Positions 1 to 7,508 are shown, counted from the first letter of the stretch. The stretch is 27,064 nt of DNA from an uncultured Litorivicinus sp. (GCA_938091715.1 CALKMT010000126.1:1-27064); one strand, 5' to 3'. Notes: generated by a model not told the origin, from the sequence alone. Numbers and translations are program-made.

Positions 1-1
1 C

Positions 2-373
2 AGCATCAGCCCAGATGGCGTCGAGGTCATGACCGACATTAACGCCTATCTAAGCTTTGTTATGCGGCTGTTCTTCGTGTTCGGCCTGGCCTTCGAGATA
101 CCGGTGGCGATTTTCTTGCTGATTCGCATGAACGTGGTCGAGCCGGCGTCACTGTCAGGTAAGCGGCCATACGTGTTCTTGACCTGCTTTGTCCTAGGGA
201 TGCTGGTCACCCCGCCGGATGTGATTAGTCAGACCATCTTGGCACTGCCGATGTATCTGTTGTTCGAGGTCGGTTTGTTCCTGGGCAAGATCGCCCACAA
301 ACCCGACCGGGAACTGGACGACGTCGACGACGAGATCGACCGTCAAATCGGCTCTGACGATTTACAGCCTTAG
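2..373 (+). CDS. tatC: TatC, Sec-independent protein translocase subunit (3' end only)
   Basis: The first 123 or so codons visible are the C-terminal part of TatC, the multi-spanning inner-membrane receptor of the twin-arginine translocation system, which binds RR signal peptides together with TatB. The reading frame is open from base 2, before the first Met at base 29, so the gene starts outside the window. Two hydrophobic segments are visible (around bases 56-130 and 155-290). Between them lies the P-V-A-I stretch after F-E-I, followed by the L-V-T-P-P-D motif of the last periplasmic loop, both typical of TatC. The tail is acidic and cytoplasmic (D-D-V-D-D-E), of ordinary length. It probably ends a tatABC operon. 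The next gene encodes a likely Tat substrate, although 198 bases with their own promoter-like signals separate them. No terminator with a T-run follows. Confidence 0.93.
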   Translation, partial: SISPDGVEVMTDINAYLSFVMRLFFVFGLAFEIPVAIFLLIRMNVVEPASLSGKRPYVFLTCFVLGMLVTPPDVISQTILALPMYLLFEVGLFLGKIAHKPDRELDDVDDEIDRQIGSDDLQP

Positions 374-384
374 CACAGGGCGCC

Positions 385-403
385 GCACCTTAATATTTGG
401 TGC
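385..403. promoter_or_regulatory. Perfect 5-bp inverted repeat GCACC-N9-GGTGC, candidate activator site
   Basis: GCACC (385-389) and GGTGC (399-403) flank a 9-base AT-rich spacer. The half-sites resemble those of NtrC (GCACC-N5-GGTGC), but the spacer is 4 bases longer, so NtrC binding is only a suggestion. The longer half-site GGTGCAGTG recurs at 478-486. The pair lies about 110 bases upstream of the sigma-54-like element, a normal distance for an enhancer. Confidence 0.35.
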
Positions 404-443
404 AGTGCAATAACACTCTACCACCTTAGTATTCCCCTTCCCT

Positions 444-460
444 TGGTCTAATTGAGACCA
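444..460. promoter_or_regulatory. 17-bp palindrome TGGTCT-N5-AGACCA, candidate operator
   Basis: TGGTCT (444-449) and AGACCA (455-460) form a perfect inverted repeat around AATTG. No T-run follows, so a terminator for tatC is unlikely. The TGGTC/GACCA half-sites resemble operators of FadR-type GntR repressors. No such regulator is encoded in the window, so the assignment is inference from the site alone. Confidence 0.35.
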
Positions 461-499
461 CCCGCCACGCCTCATAGGGTGCAGTGGTCGTGCCGGTAA

Positions 500-515
500 T
501 GGCACGCAAAACGCA
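500..515 (+). promoter_or_regulatory. Sigma-54-like promoter (-24 TGGCAC, -12 ACGCA)
   Basis: TGGCAC (500-505) is a perfect -24 element. The invariant GG (501-502) and GC (513-514) are exactly 10 bases apart, as sigma-54 requires, although the -12 block reads ACGCA instead of TTGCA. The predicted transcript would start near base 526 and give a leader of about 45 bases before the start codon at 572. The possible enhancer site at 385-403 fits the arrangement. Confidence 0.4.
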
Positions 516-571
516 AAGCCTTGGACACCTCTGCCTGGGGCTCATAAAAACAAGATTTATTGGAGGAAACT

Positions 572-1921
572 ATGACGAAGAAAACGTCAGATGTGTCACG
601 CCGTTCGTTTGTGAAAGGCAGTGCCGCAGCAACCGCCGCAGGCATCGCAGCGCCGAGCATTTTTGTTCCGCACGCAACCGCCGCAGGTGCATTCCGTAAC
701 GATCCGGGCAGCAGCAAAACCGTCACGCTTGGATTTAACGTTCCGCAAAGTGGTCCGTACGCCGACGAAGGCGCCGACGAACTGCGCGCATTCCGTCTTG
801 CTGTTAAACACCTAAACGGTGAAGGCGACGGCGGTATGATGCAAACCATGCAGCCGATGAACCTGAAAGGTAACGGCATCCTGGGCAAGAAAGTCGAATA
901 CGTAACCGGTGACACCCAAACTAAGTCAGACGCAGCCCGTGCATCGGCCAAGCGTATGATCGAAAAAGACGGTGTGATCATGTTCTCGGGCGGATCAAGC
1001 TCGGGTGTTGCGATCGCCGTACAGTCACTGGCTCAGGAAATGGGCACCGTGTTCATGGCCGGCCTGACGCACTCAAACGACACCACCGGTAAAGACCGTC
1101 GTCGTTATGGTTTCCGTCACTTCTTTAACGCTCACATGTCCGGCGCTGCTTTGGCACCCGTACTGGAAGCAGAATACGGCCGTGACCGTCAGGTTTATCA
1201 CCTGACCGCTGACTACACTTGGGGTTGGTCACAAGAGCAGTCAATCACCGAAGCGACTGCCGGTTCTGGCTGGCAGACCGTCAACGCGGTTAAGACGCCC
1301 GTTGGCGCCGGTGACTTCTCGCAGTACATCACGCCCATCCTGAACTCAGGTGCAGACGTGTTGGTTCTGAACCACTACGGCAAGGACATGGTTAACTCGC
1401 TGACTCAAGCCATTCAGTTTGGCCTGCGTGACAAGCAAGTAAACGGCAAAGACTTCCAAATCGTAGTTCCCTTGTTCTCACGCCTAATGGCGCAGGGCGC
1501 AGGCGAGAACATCAAAGGCATCCTGGGCTCAACCGCCTGGAACTGGAAGCTACAGGACGAAGGTTCTAAAGCATTCGTTAAAGCGTTTGGTCAGGAATAT
1601 GGCTTCCCGCCCTCACAGGCTGCACACACCTGCTACGTTCAGACGTTGCTGTATGCAGACGCATGTGAGCGTGCTGGCACCTTTAACCCTGAGCAGGTCA
1701 TCCGCGCACTCGAAGATCACACCTTCGACGGCATGGGTAACGGCGAAACGCTGTACCGCGGTGAAGACCACCAGTGCTTCAAAGACGTTTTGGTTGTTCG
1801 CGGCAACCAGAACCCCTCTAGCCAGTTCGATCTCCTGGAAGTTCAGGACGTCGTGCCGCGTGCCAAGGTCGAGTACTCAGCTGACTTGTACCCAGGCGAG
1901 TTGGGACCTTACAAGGTCTAA
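572..1921 (+). CDS. Tat-exported periplasmic substrate-binding protein of a branched-chain amino acid/amide type ABC importer
   Basis: This is a 449-residue type I periplasmic binding protein (Leu/Ile/Val-binding, UrtA-like superfamily). The N-terminus has a twin-arginine signal: S-R-R-S-F-V-K at residues 9-15, an Ala-rich core, and a probable cleavage after A-T-A-A near residue 38. The mature part opens with the family's T-L-G-F-N-V-P-Q-S-G-P-Y strand and shows the usual S-G-G-S-S-S-G ligand-loop region. The start is the ATG at 572 because GGAGG (562-566) lies five bases upstream; the TTG at 560 overlaps that site. Downstream genes supply two permeases and two ATPases, so this is the ligand receptor of a complete importer. 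The ligand cannot be read from sequence; urea, short amides and branched-chain or polar amino acids are all possible. Confidence 0.88.
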   Translation: MTKKTSDVSRRSFVKGSAAATAAGIAAPSIFVPHATAAGAFRNDPGSSKTVTLGFNVPQSGPYADEGADELRAFRLAVKHLNGEGDGGMMQTMQPMNLKGNGILGKKVEYVTGDTQTKSDAARASAKRMIEKDGVIMFSGGSSSGVAIAVQSLAQEMGTVFMAGLTHSNDTTGKDRRRYGFRHFFNAHMSGAALAPVLEAEYGRDRQVYHLTADYTWGWSQEQSITEATAGSGWQTVNAVKTPVGAGDFSQYITPILNSGADVLVLNHYGKDMVNSLTQAIQFGLRDKQVNGKDFQIVVPLFSRLMAQGAGENIKGILGSTAWNWKLQDEGSKAFVKAFGQEYGFPPSQAAHTCYVQTLLYADACERAGTFNPEQVIRALEDHTFDGMGNGETLYRGEDHQCFKDVLVVRGNQNPSSQFDLLEVQDVVPRAKVEYSADLYPGELGPYKV

Positions 1922-1930
1922 CTCCGAGCA

Positions 1931-1951
1931 CCGGGGGGCCGTGCCCCCCGG
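1931..1951 (+). other. GC-rich hairpin between binding-protein and permease genes
   Basis: CCGGGGGGC (1931-1939) pairs perfectly with GCCCCCCGG (1943-1951) around a 3-base loop. It begins nine bases after the binding-protein stop codon. No strong T-run follows at once, only a short one at 1971-1975. Such hairpins often let the binding-protein message accumulate above that of the membrane components, by 3' end protection or partial termination; that role is inferred. Confidence 0.6.
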
Positions 1952-1991
1952 CACTCTTCATTGAATTCCATTTTTCCATAGCGAGGCTGTC

Positions 1992-3008
1992 GTGGACGCG
2001 ATACTCCTACAGATTTTGAATGGCCTAGATAAAGGCGGTGCGTATGCGCTGATCGCCCTGGGTCTGACACTGATTTTCGGCACATTGGGCGTGGTTAACT
2101 TCGCGCACGGTGCGCTATTTATGCTGGGCGCGTTTTGTGCAGTATCCCTGAACAAAATGATGACGGCGTCGGTCAAGGTGAAAGACGAATCCGTCACCTT
2201 TTTCGAGGCGTTCAAAGAGGTGCCCTACCTAGAGCTATGGCTGGGTGAAACCGGAACCACGCTGATTTCCTGGTCCGTGCCACTCTCGATACTGCTGGCC
2301 ATCCCGGTCATGCTGTTTATCGGCCTGGCCATGGAGCGCGGCTTGATTCGCCACTTCTATCGCCGCCCGCACGCGGACCAGATTTTGGTCACCTTTGGCC
2401 TGGCCATCGTCTTGCAAGAGATCGTCAAGGCTAGCTTTGGCGCCAACCCGCACCCCCAAGCCGTGCCCGAGATGTTTTCTGGTACTGCCAACGTCGGTGC
2501 CCTGTTTGGACTGGGTGACAACATCGTTTACCCGATCTGGCGCTTGGTCTATTTCTTCTTCTCGATGAGCATCATCGGGATGGTGTTCGCATTCTTGCAG
2601 TTCACCACCTTTGGCATGGTGGTCCGCGCCGGCATGGCAGATCGGGAAACCGTTCAGCTACTGGGCATTAACATCACCAAACGCTTCAGCATCGTGTTCG
2701 GCTTGGCGGCTGTGGTCTCGGGCCTCGCCGGCCTGATGTACACGCCTATCCTGCCGCCGGATTACCACATCGGCATGGACTTCTTGGTGCTGTCATTTGT
2801 GGTCGTAGTAGTCGGGGGCATGGGCTCGTTGCCCGGCGCCGTCTTGGCCGGCTTCCTGCTGGGCATCCTGCAATCTTTCGCTTCGATGAACGAAGTGAAG
2901 AGTGTTTTGCCGGGTATTGACCAAATCATTATTTACCTGATCGCCATGGTCGTCCTGCTGGTTCGTCCACGTGGACTCTTGGGTCGCAAAGGCGTGATGG
3001 AGGACTAA
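1992..3008 (+). CDS. livH: ABC transporter permease, LivH family
   Basis: A 338-residue inner-membrane permease of the hydrophobic/branched-chain amino acid uptake family. It begins with the LivH-type pattern [20 protein letters not shown] and has the F-A-H-G-A motif near residue 38. The later G-M-G-S-L-P-G-A motif marks the loop that contacts the ATPases. A hydrophilic insert near residues 56-80 is longer than in E. coli LivH. The start codon is GTG, preceded by GAGG (1983-1986) with five bases spacing. Only one base separates the stop from the next gene, whose ribosome site lies inside this gene's 3' end. The liv symbol reflects family, not proven substrate. Confidence 0.87.
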   Translation: MDAILLQILNGLDKGGAYALIALGLTLIFGTLGVVNFAHGALFMLGAFCAVSLNKMMTASVKVKDESVTFFEAFKEVPYLELWLGETGTTLISWSVPLSILLAIPVMLFIGLAMERGLIRHFYRRPHADQILVTFGLAIVLQEIVKASFGANPHPQAVPEMFSGTANVGALFGLGDNIVYPIWRLVYFFFSMSIIGMVFAFLQFTTFGMVVRAGMADRETVQLLGINITKRFSIVFGLAAVVSGLAGLMYTPILPPDYHIGMDFLVLSFVVVVVGGMGSLPGAVLAGFLLGILQSFASMNEVKSVLPGIDQIIIYLIAMVVLLVRPRGLLGRKGVMED

Positions 3009-3009
3009 C

Positions 3010-4128
3010 ATGAACACCGTTGCTACAAAGAAAAAAGACAATCTAATGGTGCTGATCTTCGCCGCTGTGGTGTTGAGCATGCCCGTCTGGCTGCAGCCCT
3101 TTGGTGCGGCCTATCCCGACCTAATGCAAAAGTTTGTGATCTTCGGCTTGTTTGCCGTCGGATTTAACATTCTGTTCGGTCAAACCGGCTATCTGTCCTT
3201 TGGACACGCGGCCTTCATCGGTGTTGGCTCTTATGCCACGGTGTGGGTCTTCAAGCTGTACACCATGAACATTGTGCCGGCCATCTTGTTTGGCGTGCTG
3301 GTGTCTGGCGTGTTTGCCTTGGTCATCGGCTTTATCTGCCTGCGCAGAACGGGAATTTACTTCTCGATCCTGACATTGGCATTGGCCCAGATGAGCTACA
3401 ACCTGGCCTACTCGGTATTGACCCCGATCACCAACGGTGAGACCGGCTTGCAGTTGTCGCTTGACGATCCCCGAGCGTGGGACGCCGCTCAGGTCCAAGG
3501 AGAGGGCATTCCGGCCACGAACTTCTTTGGCATGGAAATGAGCGCGTGGGATGGCCTGTTTGGCTTCTACGTGTGCGCCGCCGTCTTGATCCTGGGCTTT
3601 TACATCTCGGTGCGAATCACCCGCTCGTCATTTGGCTCGATGCTACGCGGCATCAAGACCAACCAGCAGCGGATGACCTACACCGGCCTGAACACTCGTC
3701 CGTATGCGCTGAGTGCCTTTGTCATCTCTGGCATGTATGCAGGATTGGCCGGCAGCCTGATGGCCGCGGTTGACCCATTAGCGGGCGCCGAGCGCATGCA
3801 ATGGACAGCCTCAGGTGAAGTGGTCTTGATGACCATCCTAGGCGGTGTTGGCACATTGATTGGTCCGGTTCTTGGGGCCGCGGTGATCAAGTACTTCGAG
3901 AACATTTTCTCGGCCATCAACACCAGTGTCTTGGCAGACTTCTACAGCTTCCTACCCGATGGCCTGATCGACATCTTTGTCGGCGTCAGCGCCCTGTTCG
4001 TCGGTAAAGGCTGGCACCTGACCCTGGGTCTGATGTTTATGCTGGTCGTGATCTTCCTGCCCGGTGGCATCATGGAAGGCATCGATCGCATCAAAAACCG
4101 TTTTGCCAAGAAACCCCAACAGGACTGA
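3010..4128 (+). CDS. livM: ABC transporter permease, LivM family
   Basis: A 372-residue second permease subunit that pairs with the LivH-type protein. It shows the LivM signature [14 protein letters not shown] near residues 56-69, a later G-I-K-T-N-Q-Q-R-M motif corresponding to the cytoplasmic coupling region, and [10 protein letters not shown] near residue 277. About ten hydrophobic segments can be counted. The length is nearer that of UrtC-like and LivM-like permeases (about 360-420) than of LivH. GGAGG overlaps the end of the preceding gene and serves its ATG. The C-terminus is basic, as expected for a cytoplasmic end. Confidence 0.87.
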   Translation: MNTVATKKKDNLMVLIFAAVVLSMPVWLQPFGAAYPDLMQKFVIFGLFAVGFNILFGQTGYLSFGHAAFIGVGSYATVWVFKLYTMNIVPAILFGVLVSGVFALVIGFICLRRTGIYFSILTLALAQMSYNLAYSVLTPITNGETGLQLSLDDPRAWDAAQVQGEGIPATNFFGMEMSAWDGLFGFYVCAAVLILGFYISVRITRSSFGSMLRGIKTNQQRMTYTGLNTRPYALSAFVISGMYAGLAGSLMAAVDPLAGAERMQWTASGEVVLMTILGGVGTLIGPVLGAAVIKYFENIFSAINTSVLADFYSFLPDGLIDIFVGVSALFVGKGWHLTLGLMFMLVVIFLPGGIMEGIDRIKNRFAKKPQQD

Positions 4129-4137
4129 GGAGCAAGC

Positions 4138-4893
4138 ATGTCTTTATTAGAAATTTCTGGGGTCAACAAAACCTTTGGCGGCCTAAAAGCACTGGACGAC
4201 GTGAACCTGTCCGTGCGTGAGGGCACCGTTCACGCGATCATCGGCCCGAACGGGGCCGGCAAGTCGACCCTGTTGAACGCCATTATCGGCAAACTGATCC
4301 CAGACAATGGCACCGTGACCTTTAACGGCGAAGACATCGTGGGCCACAAGCCCCACGAGATTAACCAAGCCGGCATTTCTCGAGTGTTCCAAACCCCCGA
4401 GATTTTCGGTGAGCTGAGCATCATGGAAAACATGATGATTCCGCTGCTGGCCCATCGCGACGGCGCGTTCAAGATGAACCCGTGGAAGCGCTCGGACGAC
4501 GAAGCGGATCTGATCGACAAGGCCCATCACTTTCTGGATGACGTCAACCTGTGGGGCAAAAAAGACACCATTGCTGGGTCGTTGTCCCGGGGTGATAAGC
4601 GTCGTTTGGAGCTGGCCATGTGCCTGTCGCAGGATCCCAAGCTGTTGTTGCTCGACGAGCCCACCGCCGGCATGGCGCGGGCCGACACCAACAACACCAT
4701 TGACCTGCTAAAGCAGATCGCCAGTCGCGGCATTACCATGGCCATCATTGAGCACGACATGCACGTGGTGTTTTCACTGGCCGAGCGCATCAGTGTATTG
4801 GCCCAGGGTCATGTCATTGTCGAGGGCACGCCGGAAGAAATTAAAGTGGATCCCAAGGTCCGCGAAGCTTACCTGGGAGGAGCGGAAGTATGA
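4138..4893 (+). CDS. livG: ABC transporter ATP-binding protein, LivG family
   Basis: A 251-residue ATPase. Walker A is G-P-N-G-A-G-K-S-T (residues 36-44), the Q-loop is at Q85, Walker B ends in L-L-L-L-D-E-P (169-175), and the switch His lies in I-I-E-H-D-M near residue 206. The signature reads L-S-R-G-D (149-153) instead of L-S-G-G-Q; the second Gly remains, so it probably still works but is a recognisable variant. It follows the permease by nine bases with a GAGGAG ribosome site. Its last codons overlap the start of the next ATPase (ATGA at 4890-4893), which implies coupled, roughly equal synthesis of the two different ATPase subunits. Confidence 0.88.
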   Translation: MSLLEISGVNKTFGGLKALDDVNLSVREGTVHAIIGPNGAGKSTLLNAIIGKLIPDNGTVTFNGEDIVGHKPHEINQAGISRVFQTPEIFGELSIMENMMIPLLAHRDGAFKMNPWKRSDDEADLIDKAHHFLDDVNLWGKKDTIAGSLSRGDKRRLELAMCLSQDPKLLLLDEPTAGMARADTNNTIDLLKQIASRGITMAIIEHDMHVVFSLAERISVLAQGHVIVEGTPEEIKVDPKVREAYLGGAEV

Positions 4894-5645
4894 GTGACGT
4901 TACAAGCGAATCGGTCAAAGGCCAAAGCGTGGGTAACGCACCGGTATATTTTTCGGCCCACGACCTGCACAGCTACTACGGCGAGTCGTACATCGTCCAA
5001 GGCGTCAGCTTTAACATTCACGAAGGTGAGATCCTGGCCCTGCTAGGACGCAACGGCGCCGGCAAGACCTCGACGTTGCGGACCATTGCCCGCTGCGAAG
5101 ATCCCGAAATTCGTCAAGGCGAGATTTGGCTGGACCACAAGCCGGTTCACGAAATGACCACCTACGAAGCGGCACAGAATGGCGTCGCACTGGTGCCGGA
5201 AGATCGCCGCATCATTCAGGGCCTGACCGTCGAGGAAAACTTGTTATTAGCACAAATCGCTGAGCCCAAGGGCTGGTCGATCGAGCGAATTTACGAGCTG
5301 TTCCCGCGACTCAAAGAGCGCCGCAACCAAGAGGGCACCACGCTGTCCGGTGGTGAACAACAGATGCTGGCCGTGGGTCGTGCGCTGGCTCGGGACATCA
5401 AATTGTTGTTGCTCGACGAGCCGTACGAGGGCTTGGCGCCGGTTATCGTGCAGGAAATTGAAAAGACCCTGCGGGAGATCAAAGAGCTGGGTATCACCAC
5501 GGTCATCGTTGAACAGAACGCGATTGCGGCTCTGAAACTGGCCGATCGTGCGGTGATTTTGGACACCGGCACCGTGGTCTTTGACGGTACCGCCGAAGAA
5601 GTTCTAAACGACGAAGAACTGCGCAACACCTATCTGGCGATCTAG
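4890..5645 (+). CDS. livF: ABC transporter ATP-binding protein, LivF family
   Basis: The 251-residue partner ATPase. Walker A is G-R-N-G-A-G-K-T (53-60), the signature is a normal L-S-G-G-E (152-156), and Walker B is L-L-L-L-D-E-P (172-178), followed by Y-E-G-L-A-P. LivF and UrtE proteins share the S-Y-Y-G-E-S and V-P-E-D-R-R-I sequences seen near residues 28 and 102. About 20 extra N-terminal residues precede the core and are poorly conserved in character. The gene overlaps the preceding one by four bases and ends the operon. It converges on ygfA with only eight bases between stop codons, and no terminator is visible there. Confidence 0.88.
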   Translation: MSDVTSESVKGQSVGNAPVYFSAHDLHSYYGESYIVQGVSFNIHEGEILALLGRNGAGKTSTLRTIARCEDPEIRQGEIWLDHKPVHEMTTYEAAQNGVALVPEDRRIIQGLTVEENLLLAQIAEPKGWSIERIYELFPRLKERRNQEGTTLSGGEQQMLAVGRALARDIKLLLLDEPYEGLAPVIVQEIEKTLREIKELGITTVIVEQNAIAALKLADRAVILDTGTVVFDGTAEEVLNDEELRNTYLAI

Positions 5646-5653
5646 CACAGAGG

Positions 5654-6169
5654 TTAGCGCAAGCGGATCCAACCGCTGGGTGTGACAATCGCGCCCAGCG
5701 GCTGATCCCAAGCAGCTGGGGTTATTCGACCCACACACTGCGCGTCAAAGGCAATGCCAATGCGTTGGCCACGGGGTATCTGACCCAGCGTGCGATCGTA
5801 ATAGCCGCCCCCCATCCCCACTCGGGTCCCTGCCCGGTCAAACGCGGTCAATGGAACCAACACCCAATCCAACGCCTGCAGTCCCAGCGTCTCGCCCTCA
5901 ATGGGAACCGGTATATTTAGCGCGCCTGGCTGGCAGTCCGCATCGCGTTGATAACGACGAAACACTAACGACTGATCTTGAAGACAGGGCAAATACCAAC
6001 CGGGGTGCCGGCCGGGGTTGGCTTCTTCAGGCAATGCCCAATAGCTTCCGATACGGCCCTGCAGATGAGACAGATTGTGTTGCAGTTGCTGGTTCAAGAC
6101 GGCCCGCCGTGCGGGGCCAAGGGCCTGGCGGCCAGTGCGCCCTAGCTGGCGCGCGATGGATGGTTTCAT
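5654..6169 (-). CDS. ygfA: 5-formyltetrahydrofolate cyclo-ligase family protein
   Basis: A 171-residue protein of the 5-FCL family, which converts 5-formyl-THF to 5,10-methenyl-THF with ATP and so returns a folate storage form to one-carbon metabolism. The diagnostic stretch V-P-L-T-A-F-D-R followed by G-M-G-G-G-Y-Y-D-R-T-L lies near residues 104-126. The E of the substrate site is likely in P-E-E-A near residue 48. The protein is slightly shorter than E. coli YgfA (182). The start is ATG 6169: a longer frame opens at TTG 6223, but that stretch is the 3' half of 6S RNA. The classical ssrS-ygfA arrangement implies co-transcription and processing. No clear Shine-Dalgarno precedes the ATG. Confidence 0.85.
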   Translation of the reverse strand: MKPSIARQLGRTGRQALGPARRAVLNQQLQHNLSHLQGRIGSYWALPEEANPGRHPGWYLPCLQDQSLVFRRYQRDADCQPGALNIPVPIEGETLGLQALDWVLVPLTAFDRAGTRVGMGGGYYDRTLGQIPRGQRIGIAFDAQCVGRITPAAWDQPLGAIVTPSGWIRLR

Positions 6170-6175
6170 AATCAA

Positions 6176-6346
6176 GACCCGGAAGTGCCGCTGCGTGCCT
6201 AGCCCTTGAACCCAAAGGTTCAAGGCGGAAGACTCGGGAGAGGCTTAGGCTTTCCGTCGCGCGGACATGCTCACCACCAAAACCAAGAATTCCTAGGTTT
6301 TTAACATCGGCTCAGGGACTCCAGCTCACTGGCAAGCACCCCAGGC
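6176..6346 (-). ncRNA. ssrS: 6S RNA, regulator of sigma-70 RNA polymerase
   Basis: The minus strand between zapA and ygfA reads as a 6S RNA of about 170 bases. It contains the conserved blocks A-G-T-C-C-C-T-G-A-G-C-C-G-A-T (6320-6306), G-G-T-G-A-G-C-A-T-G, A-A-G-C-C-T, and C-C-T-T-G-A-A-C-C ... G-G-G-T-T-C-A-A-G-G-G, in the same order as E. coli 6S. The two ends pair: CCTGGGGTGC at the 5' side with GCAC-TTCCGGG at the 3' side, allowing G-U pairs and one bulged C. The RNA mimics an open promoter and holds the sigma-70 holoenzyme in stationary phase. The end coordinates are estimated from the -10 box and the closing stem. Its position next to ygfA is the usual gammaproteobacterial one. Confidence 0.93.
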
Positions 6347-6352
6347 CCGCTA

Positions 6353-6358
6353 ATTATA
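6353..6358 (-). promoter_or_regulatory. -10 element of the 6S RNA promoter
   Basis: On the minus strand, a perfect TATAAT lies six bases beyond the zapA stop codon. Transcription from it would start near 6346, matching the 5' end expected from the 6S closing stem. No convincing -35 hexamer is visible at 16-18 bases. The bases directly upstream (ACTTG) do not form an extended -10 TGN motif. Confidence 0.7.
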
Positions 6359-6364
6359 CAAGTA

Positions 6365-6670
6365 TTAAAGGTCCAGCGCGCCTTGCAATCGGTCCAATGC
6401 TTCGTCTAATCGACGGTTTAGCTGCTCAACCTTACCGCTGTCGACGCCCCCGCCCAATTTGCCCCCCTTGGCGGACTCAAAGGCGATGTCCAGCGCGGCC
6501 AAGGTGATGGCCCGCTCGGATGAAATCTGCGGCTGGGCTTCACGCAATTTCTGCACCCGACGCTCGACTTCTTGGGCCGCCGCCGCCAGACCTGGCGCGT
6601 CGTTGGGATCACAGCTGAGGGCATGATCCTTGCCGGCGATGCGTAGGTTAACGGTTTCCTTGTCGCTCAT
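6365..6670 (-). CDS. zapA: Cell division protein ZapA
   Basis: A 101-residue protein that promotes bundling of FtsZ filaments at the division site. The N-terminal half fits the ZapA fold, with V-N-L-R-I-A-G-K-D-H at residues 7-16 followed by the L-x-A-A-A-x-E-V-E-R-R helix. The C-terminal half is a coiled coil rich in E, L, R and Q (residues 60-101), by which ZapA forms tetramers. The length matches the family (about 100-109). Its ATG overlaps the stop of the coiled-coil gene upstream (ATGA), so the two are translationally coupled. 6S RNA follows directly. Confidence 0.9.
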   Translation of the reverse strand: MSDKETVNLRIAGKDHALSCDPNDAPGLAAAAQEVERRVQKLREAQPQISSERAITLAALDIAFESAKGGKLGGGVDSGKVEQLNRRLDEALDRLQGALDL

Positions 6671-6876
6671 GCCGAGGTCTCCAGCGCCTTGATTCGCTCG
6701 CCGATTTGGTTCAAGCGGTCCCGGGCCTGCTCATGCTTGGACGCCATTTTGGCCACCTTGGAACGTAAGCTTTGGGTTTCCAAGGAGAGCTCATGATTGT
6801 GTTGTTGCAACTCAGAACACAGACGGATCAACGTCTCGACTCGCTGTTCTAACGCGTCGATGCCTTCGCGATTCAT
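6667..6876 (-). CDS. Small coiled-coil protein, ZapB-like (TIGR02449 type)
   Basis: A 69-residue protein predicted to be almost wholly one coiled coil, with heptad-spaced Leu, Ile and Met from residue 7 to 65 and no other domain. Proteins of this type sit directly before zapA in many gammaproteobacteria and are regarded as ZapB-like division factors; the functional link here rests on position and shape. The start is ATG 6876 because AGGAGA lies just upstream on the minus strand. Longer starts up to 6948 would run through the promoter and the opposite gene. The stop overlaps the zapA start. Confidence 0.8.
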   Translation of the reverse strand: MNREGIDALEQRVETLIRLCSELQQHNHELSLETQSLRSKVAKMASKHEQARDRLNQIGERIKALETSA

Positions 6877-6901
6877 GCGGTTCTCCTGTATAAGTCGCCC
6901 C

Positions 6902-6930
6902 AATATAGGAAGATTGACCGGTGGGGGCAA
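6902..6930 (-). promoter_or_regulatory. Sigma-70 promoter for the ZapB-like gene, zapA and perhaps 6S
   Basis: On the minus strand, TTGCCC (6930-6925) and TATATT (6907-6902) are separated by exactly 17 bases. The predicted start near 6895 gives a short leader that contains the AGGAGA ribosome site. The -35 side lies just before the divergent ygfB start. Confidence 0.55.
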
Positions 6931-6934
6931 ACAA

Positions 6935-7450
6935 TTGGCACACAGCAATGATTACTGGTTTGAGCACCTGGCGCCAGCGCTGGTCACACTGGGCAGCGAT
7001 TTAAGCCCGTCCGAGTGTCATGGCGCGATCACCGGCCTGATCGCTACGGGGCATTTGCACAGCGAGTCACAGGTGCTCGGCGTCCTATCCGAGCTGCTTG
7101 GCAGCTCGATTGCGGCCCATCAATTACTACTGGAAACCTTGTTCTTGCAGATCCAACAAGACTTGGAATCCAGCGAGTTCACCCTGCAACCCTTGATTTC
7201 GGACCATACCGCCAGCGAGCGCCTACAAGGCCTGGCCCATTGGACCCAGGGATTTCTATTGGGGCTGGGCTTGGGCTCGACCCAGCGCTCGTTTACCCGG
7301 GATACGCAACAGGCCATTGACGATATGGTCGAGATTAGCCGGGTCTCGCTGGACGACCCGATTGACCCCGCCGACTTGGAGTCCGTCGTGGAATACGCCC
7401 GCATGACCGCCCATCTGGTCCGACTGGACAGCTCCGAACGAGCTGACTAA
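6935..7450 (+). CDS. ygfB: YgfB/YecA (UPF0149) family protein
   Basis: A 171-residue UPF0149 protein. Family marks include S-P-S-E-C-H-G-A-I-T-G-L near residue 24, W-T-Q-G-F-L-L-G-L-G near residue 103, and the C-terminal helix V-V-E-Y-A-R-M-T-A-H-L near residue 153. It is an all-helical cytosolic protein; in Pseudomonas aeruginosa YgfB has been reported to modulate ampD expression, but whether that holds here is unknown. No ATG exists in frame upstream of the conserved region. The best start is TTG 6935, with a G-rich stretch (6923-6927) as a modest ribosome site. It is divergent from the zapA group, the usual neighbourhood. Confidence 0.82.
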   Translation: MAHSNDYWFEHLAPALVTLGSDLSPSECHGAITGLIATGHLHSESQVLGVLSELLGSSIAAHQLLLETLFLQIQQDLESSEFTLQPLISDHTASERLQGLAHWTQGFLLGLGLGSTQRSFTRDTQQAIDDMVEISRVSLDDPIDPADLESVVEYARMTAHLVRLDSSERAD

Positions 7451-7482
7451 GGGTAAATTACTTCCGAACCGGATTGCTCAGG

Positions 7483-7496
7483 GCCGAAACTTCGGC
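7483..7496 (+). other. Short perfect hairpin before the LuxR-type gene
   Basis: GCCGAA and TTCGGC are directly opposed around AC. In RNA this would form a 5-bp stem with a 4-base loop, extended weakly by GGG (7481-7483) and CCC. It ends 12 bases before the ATG at 7509 and no T-run follows, so it is more likely to affect translation of the next gene than to end ygfB. Confidence 0.35.
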
Positions 7497-7508
7497 TACC
7501 CTCAGATA

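Noticed and set aside
6170..6223. N-terminal extension of ygfA to TTG 6223
   Set aside because: The bases belong to the conserved 3' half of 6S RNA, and the family-like protein sequence starts after ATG 6169.
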